From the NCBI GenBank assembly GCA_020186115.1, contig WSYJ01000060.1:992001-1056000 (forward strand): DNA of 64,000 nucleotides. The letters are read 5' to 3'. Made by a program: the position numbers and the translations under genes. The notes below the pieces were generated by a model. The model saw only the letters and a list, made by a program, of their open reading frames with translations. It was not told the DNA's origin and did no database searches. This DNA comes from Histomonas meleagridis (Eukaryota > Parabasalia > Tritrichomonadida > Dientamoebidae). Positions 60,523-64,000 of this stretch are shown in pieces; position 1 is the stretch's first letter; the number at the start of each line of letters is the position of its first letter.

Positions 60523-60740
60523 TGAAAAGGACAGGCCATGTCAAAACCGCCATTAATAAACGGTCGTTTATAAAACAAAGCAAGAAAAATATCTGTTTAA
60601 TGGGCTTTTAAATGCAAAACCGAATTGTTTTAAATACAAAAAAATATCACAAACATAACCTTTTTCTCAAGCGAATGAAAAAGAGTTATATGAAGAATTT
60701 ATTTATGATTTGTAATTGTTATTTCTGAAACTTTCTATCT

Positions 60741-61424
60741 CTACCATATATACTTGTCAAAATCAAATTCGTCAAACGAACTTATTTGATATGCAGGATT
60801 TACTCCTCGCTTTGCATACTCCTCTTCATTGTTTTCAAATGGCTTGTGGAGGAAGCAAGTTGCCATCCCTGCTTCATTTGCAGCTTTGATTCCGTTGAAT
60901 GCATCCTCAAAAACAAGAACATTTTCGGGATTAAAATCACCTAATTTCTTGCTTGCTGTTTGAAATATCTCTGGAGAAGGCTTTGCTTTTGTAACTTCAT
61001 TTCCACAAATCATTGTATTGAATAAAGAATAAATATCTTTATGATTTGAAATTTTGACTTCATGGAGTTCTCTCATTGAGCTTGTGGCAACAGCAAGTGG
61101 GATGCCTTTATCATGAATTGTTCGAATAATTCTTTCAACTCCGTGAATTAACTTTGCATTTGGAAAAAGACCTTTTAAAATTACAGATCTCCTTTGTACA
61201 AATTCTTGTGGTGTCATATCCAAATGATAATGATTTACATATATTGCAGCAACATCAAGATCAGATCTACCATTTGTTAGATCTAATATTTTTGGATCAT
61301 ATGGTGGAGGAACAAAAGATTCTAAAGCCTTATAATATAGAGGCAGTGTATCAAGGATTACACCGTCGTTATCGAAAATAACAGCTTTAATTTGATGTGG
61401 CCAAACTTTTCCTGCTTTGGTCAT
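60741..61424 (-). CDS. HAD-superfamily phosphatase (beta-phosphoglucomutase-like)
   Basis: A 227-residue hydrolase of the HAD subfamily with an alpha-helical cap. The nucleophile motif VIFDNDGVILDT carries both aspartates. Motif II is in LAVATSSMREL, the lysine of motif III in KAKPSPEIFQ, and the metal-binding motif IV in VLVFEDAFNGIKAANEAGM. The closest families are beta-phosphoglucomutase, 2-deoxyglucose-6-phosphate and glycerol-3-phosphate phosphatases. The exact sugar phosphate cannot be assigned. No targeting peptide. Stop TAG. Confidence 0.92.
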   Translation of the reverse strand: MTKAGKVWPHQIKAVIFDNDGVILDTLPLYYKALESFVPPPYDPKILDLTNGRSDLDVAAIYVNHYHLDMTPQEFVQRRSVILKGLFPNAKLIHGVERIIRTIHDKGIPLAVATSSMRELHEVKISNHKDIYSLFNTMICGNEVTKAKPSPEIFQTASKKLGDFNPENVLVFEDAFNGIKAANEAGMATCFLHKPFENNEEEYAKRGVNPAYQISSFDEFDFDKYIW

Positions 61425-61896
61425 ATGCAGCTTTTGGTTCCATTTAAACGTTCAATTTGTTATGTGGGTAGAAAGTAATGTAATAAGCCAACCAAATAAT
61501 TAAATTCATCAATCATATTTTGTTTTTTGTCTAAATGATTCTTACTGCAAAGTTTTCAAAAATGTTTTTGAAGTATCATTAATTTGATAATGGAAATTTC
61601 TTTTATTTTAATCTTTTTTAATGACAACAATTCCTTCTTTTTTAAATATTAATTTTCATTACAAATTATTATTGTTATTATCTCCAATTCTTCATAAATC
61701 ATCTTTTGTTTGGTTTTTATCATAATTTGTCTAAAAATTGGTTTTTAATTTAAAGAAATTTATTCAGATAATATTTATAAATATATTTGCTTATTGCAAT
61801 GAGGTTCTTGAGCAAATCTATGCTCATGATTTATCGTCTTTACTGCATAAAAATTTTATTTGCTCCATAAAGATCAATCGGCTTTAATCCATATAA
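61425..61896. other. Divergent intergenic region
   Basis: About 470 very AT-rich bases between the HAD phosphatase and CYFIP starts. No gene or RNA recognised. Confidence 0.5.
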
Positions 61897-64000
61897 ATGG
61901 AAAGCCCAATCTCTTTATTTGAGAAAACATTAAACTCAACTGATCCTGTTGTTATTGCATCTGATACACAAATTACATTTCCAGAAGATCCTTCATTTAA
62001 ACGTAAAGATGTTCCAGAAGGAGAATTGTTAAATGCGAATGATTTTTCTTCGATAGAATTTCTTCAACAACTTATAGATAAAATAAGTGAATTAATTCCA
62101 TTTCTTTATAGTTATCGAAGTGTTTCAAGAGCTATCTATAATCAAGAAAATCATTTAAAAGAAGTAGAAAAAGATGAGAAAAAACGAGATGAGATTATGC
62201 GATTGTTTGTAAATTTATTTCAATCGAGATTTGAAAAAATGTGTAATATGAAAGAAGCATTAGAAGATGTATCTCAATATCTACAAAATTCAATTATAAA
62301 TATGACTAAACAAATACCAGATTTGTTTTTCCAAAAGCTTGTTGAATTATTTGATATAATTTTAAATTTAGAACAATTAAAATTAGTTAAAGTTGGTTTA
62401 ACAAATGATTTATCATTATTTAGAAGACAAAAAAATTTAAGTGTTGCAGAAAAAGAGAAAAATGTAATGCTTCCTCTTTTCCTTGCAACACCACATCATC
62501 TTTTAATGAATTTACAAAAATATTTTAAATCAAATGGAGGAGATGTACCAGTTCAATTTTTCATTAAGTTTTTAGATTATTGTGTTACCAAATATAATAA
62601 ATCAATATTAGCAAAACAAAAGCAATCACTTGTTATATCAATGTTATCTTCACTTGTAATTATTGGACAAAAAAAGTTAACATTTAAAGATAATATGATT
62701 CATATTTATTCAATTATTTCAGAACATCCTCTTATTCCATTATGTGGAGAAAATCATTTTCAAACATCTTCAATCTTTACTTATATTGAAGATTTTGTGT
62801 TACCTAAAGGAATCATAATCCTTGACGATAAAGAAAAACTCAAAGCAGCACGAGATCAATTTCTTCTTAAGAAAAAAGCGTTACAATACAAAGAAATGTA
62901 TAGATTACATTTACCAAATATTACACGAATTTTACGTAATGAGTCAATTGATAATTTAAAAATGTTATATGATATATTATCTTATATTAGTGAAATGTCG
63001 AATGCAATTATGACGCAATTTGCTTTTAAGTCAAATTGTCAAGCAATCACAGATAATCCAGATGTATCTCTCTATGATTGTCAAGTACGCTTAAATTATA
63101 GTAAAAGTGATCTCGATGCTCTAATAGAAATAATTGGGGAAATTAAAGTACTTTCAAGTTCAGCAATTCAAGCTGAACCAATCATTATGAATTACATTTA
63201 TAAATATATTGGTAATTATATCCAAAACTTTATACATATTACATTAGGAGAAGTATTATCAATCGCAAAGAAAAAAAATGACAATGATGTAATTCAAATC
63301 ATAACATCAATTCGAAATATCTTTGGAAGATTTGGTAATACTTCACCGTCAAACACCAACGAAAAGAAATTCACTCCGAGTAACTCAACGAGTATTCCTC
63401 CGTCGGTGCATCAACTCGAAGTATTACGTGAACAAATTTCTCTTTTAATGTCACCTGAAAGTCCGTTTTATGAAAAGAAGAAACTCAAAGCGCATTATAA
63501 GTCATTTTTATTGAATTTTTCTTCATTTCTTGATGAAACTGAAAATTTCCATATTTTATTAAAGTATTCGCAATATATTCGCGAGTCATCAAATTTAGGT
63601 TCGTTATGGTTTCGTGAGACTGCTTTAGATATCGAAGGGAAACGTCATAACATTATCCAATTTCCAGTTCGTTCATCATTACCATTTATCTTAGCGGAAC
63701 ATGTTTTAAGTTCCATAGATACACCTTCGTTACATGACTGTGTATTTTTCCCATTTGAGATATATAATGACGCAGCATATTTAGCGATTAATATGTTTAA
63801 GTCGCAATATTTATATAAGGAAATCGAAGCGGAAGTATCACTATGCGTTGATATGATATCATTCACATTTGCGCATACATTTTTTAAGTTCTGTCGTAAG
63901 ACTGCTGCTTCATTTGAACTACCTGAAGAACATATCGGCGAAATAACAGTAACACCAATTCGTTATTCAGCTGTAGTTAAACAGAAGAGTTTACAATTAC
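61897..64000 (+). CDS. CYFIP: CYFIP/Sra-1, WAVE regulatory complex subunit (partial, runs off right edge)
   Basis: Open from ATG 61897 to the window end, 701 codons without a stop. The protein is the Rac-binding subunit of the WAVE complex, which controls Arp2/3-driven actin assembly. Family features in order: LIPFLYSYRSVSRAIYNQE early on, an MLSSL...-type helical region, VRLNYSKSDLDALIEIIGEI in the middle, and the strongly conserved block LGSLWFRETALDIEG, IQFPVRSSLPFILAEHVL, IYNDAAYLAINMFKSQYLY, EIEAEVSLCVD. Typical CYFIP is about 1250 residues, so roughly 55% is here. The Rac A-site residues fall near the present end. The Inr is not obvious before this ATG. Confidence 0.93.
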   Translation, partial: MESPISLFEKTLNSTDPVVIASDTQITFPEDPSFKRKDVPEGELLNANDFSSIEFLQQLIDKISELIPFLYSYRSVSRAIYNQENHLKEVEKDEKKRDEIMRLFVNLFQSRFEKMCNMKEALEDVSQYLQNSIINMTKQIPDLFFQKLVELFDIILNLEQLKLVKVGLTNDLSLFRRQKNLSVAEKEKNVMLPLFLATPHHLLMNLQKYFKSNGGDVPVQFFIKFLDYCVTKYNKSILAKQKQSLVISMLSSLVIIGQKKLTFKDNMIHIYSIISEHPLIPLCGENHFQTSSIFTYIEDFVLPKGIIILDDKEKLKAARDQFLLKKKALQYKEMYRLHLPNITRILRNESIDNLKMLYDILSYISEMSNAIMTQFAFKSNCQAITDNPDVSLYDCQVRLNYSKSDLDALIEIIGEIKVLSSSAIQAEPIIMNYIYKYIGNYIQNFIHITLGEVLSIAKKKNDNDVIQIITSIRNIFGRFGNTSPSNTNEKKFTPSNSTSIPPSVHQLEVLREQISLLMSPESPFYEKKKLKAHYKSFLLNFSSFLDETENFHILLKYSQYIRESSNLGSLWFRETALDIEGKRHNIIQFPVRSSLPFILAEHVLSSIDTPSLHDCVFFPFEIYNDAAYLAINMFKSQYLYKEIEAEVSLCVDMISFTFAHTFFKFCRKTAASFELPEEHIGEITVTPIRYSAVVKQKSLQL

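Overview
This window looks like nuclear DNA of a trichomonad parasite (Parabasalia), with a Tritrichomonas-like feel, although the species cannot be fixed from the sequence alone. The pointers are a hydrogenosomal HydG with a short N-terminal presequence, two BspA-type leucine-rich-repeat surface proteins, several DUF3447/ankyrin loci, very AT-rich intergenic DNA, Inr-like TCAYW elements within about 20 bases of many ATGs, and stop codons that often read TAAA. Nearly all recognised genes are single open frames. I saw no transposase, Maverick-type gene, CRISPR array or rRNA.

Left third (1-26 kb). A broken unknown gene runs off the left edge, followed by a decayed DUF3447/ankyrin locus. Then come a phosphatidylinositol transfer protein, a STE20-type kinase, a double nucleoplasmin-like acidic protein and a helical-repeat protein. 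Next is a second DUF3447/ankyrin locus on the minus strand, whose repeat units recur at exactly 170 bp. It is followed by a plasma-membrane-type Ca2+-ATPase, HydG, a large type I surface protein (thioredoxin-like regions plus a CAP domain) and a BspA-like surface protein.

Middle (26-46 kb). Genes here are ORC2, the tRNA methyltransferase Trm11, a Sac1-type phosphatase with a FYVE-like finger, FHIT, a large helical protein and a third DUF3447/ankyrin locus with interrupted repeats. They are followed by a propeller/solenoid protein, a CoA-acyltransferase-fold protein, tRNA-Lys(TTT), a PH-domain protein and a coiled-coil protein.

Right third (45-64 kb). ERV46/ERGIC3 and a Ski3-like TPR protein share overlapping start codons. 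After them lie a long BspA-like protein, a NEK-like pseudokinase, an unknown basic protein, a Rho-like GTPase with a destroyed P-loop, a lysine/asparagine-rich surface protein, histone H4, ribosomal protein eS28, a HAD phosphatase and the 5' two-thirds or so of CYFIP/Sra-1 (WAVE complex).

The most unusual structure is the ankyrin tracts. Each 34-codon repeat is interrupted at the same loop by an AT-rich, stop-containing spacer of about 68 nt, giving a 170-bp period. 170 is not a multiple of three, so the tracts cannot be read through directly. Removing the spacers would restore whole ankyrin repeats. This could be one non-canonical intron per repeat, or amplification of a defective unit. Apart from housekeeping and trafficking genes the window is rich in surface and signalling genes, including two enzyme-like folds that have lost their catalytic residues.
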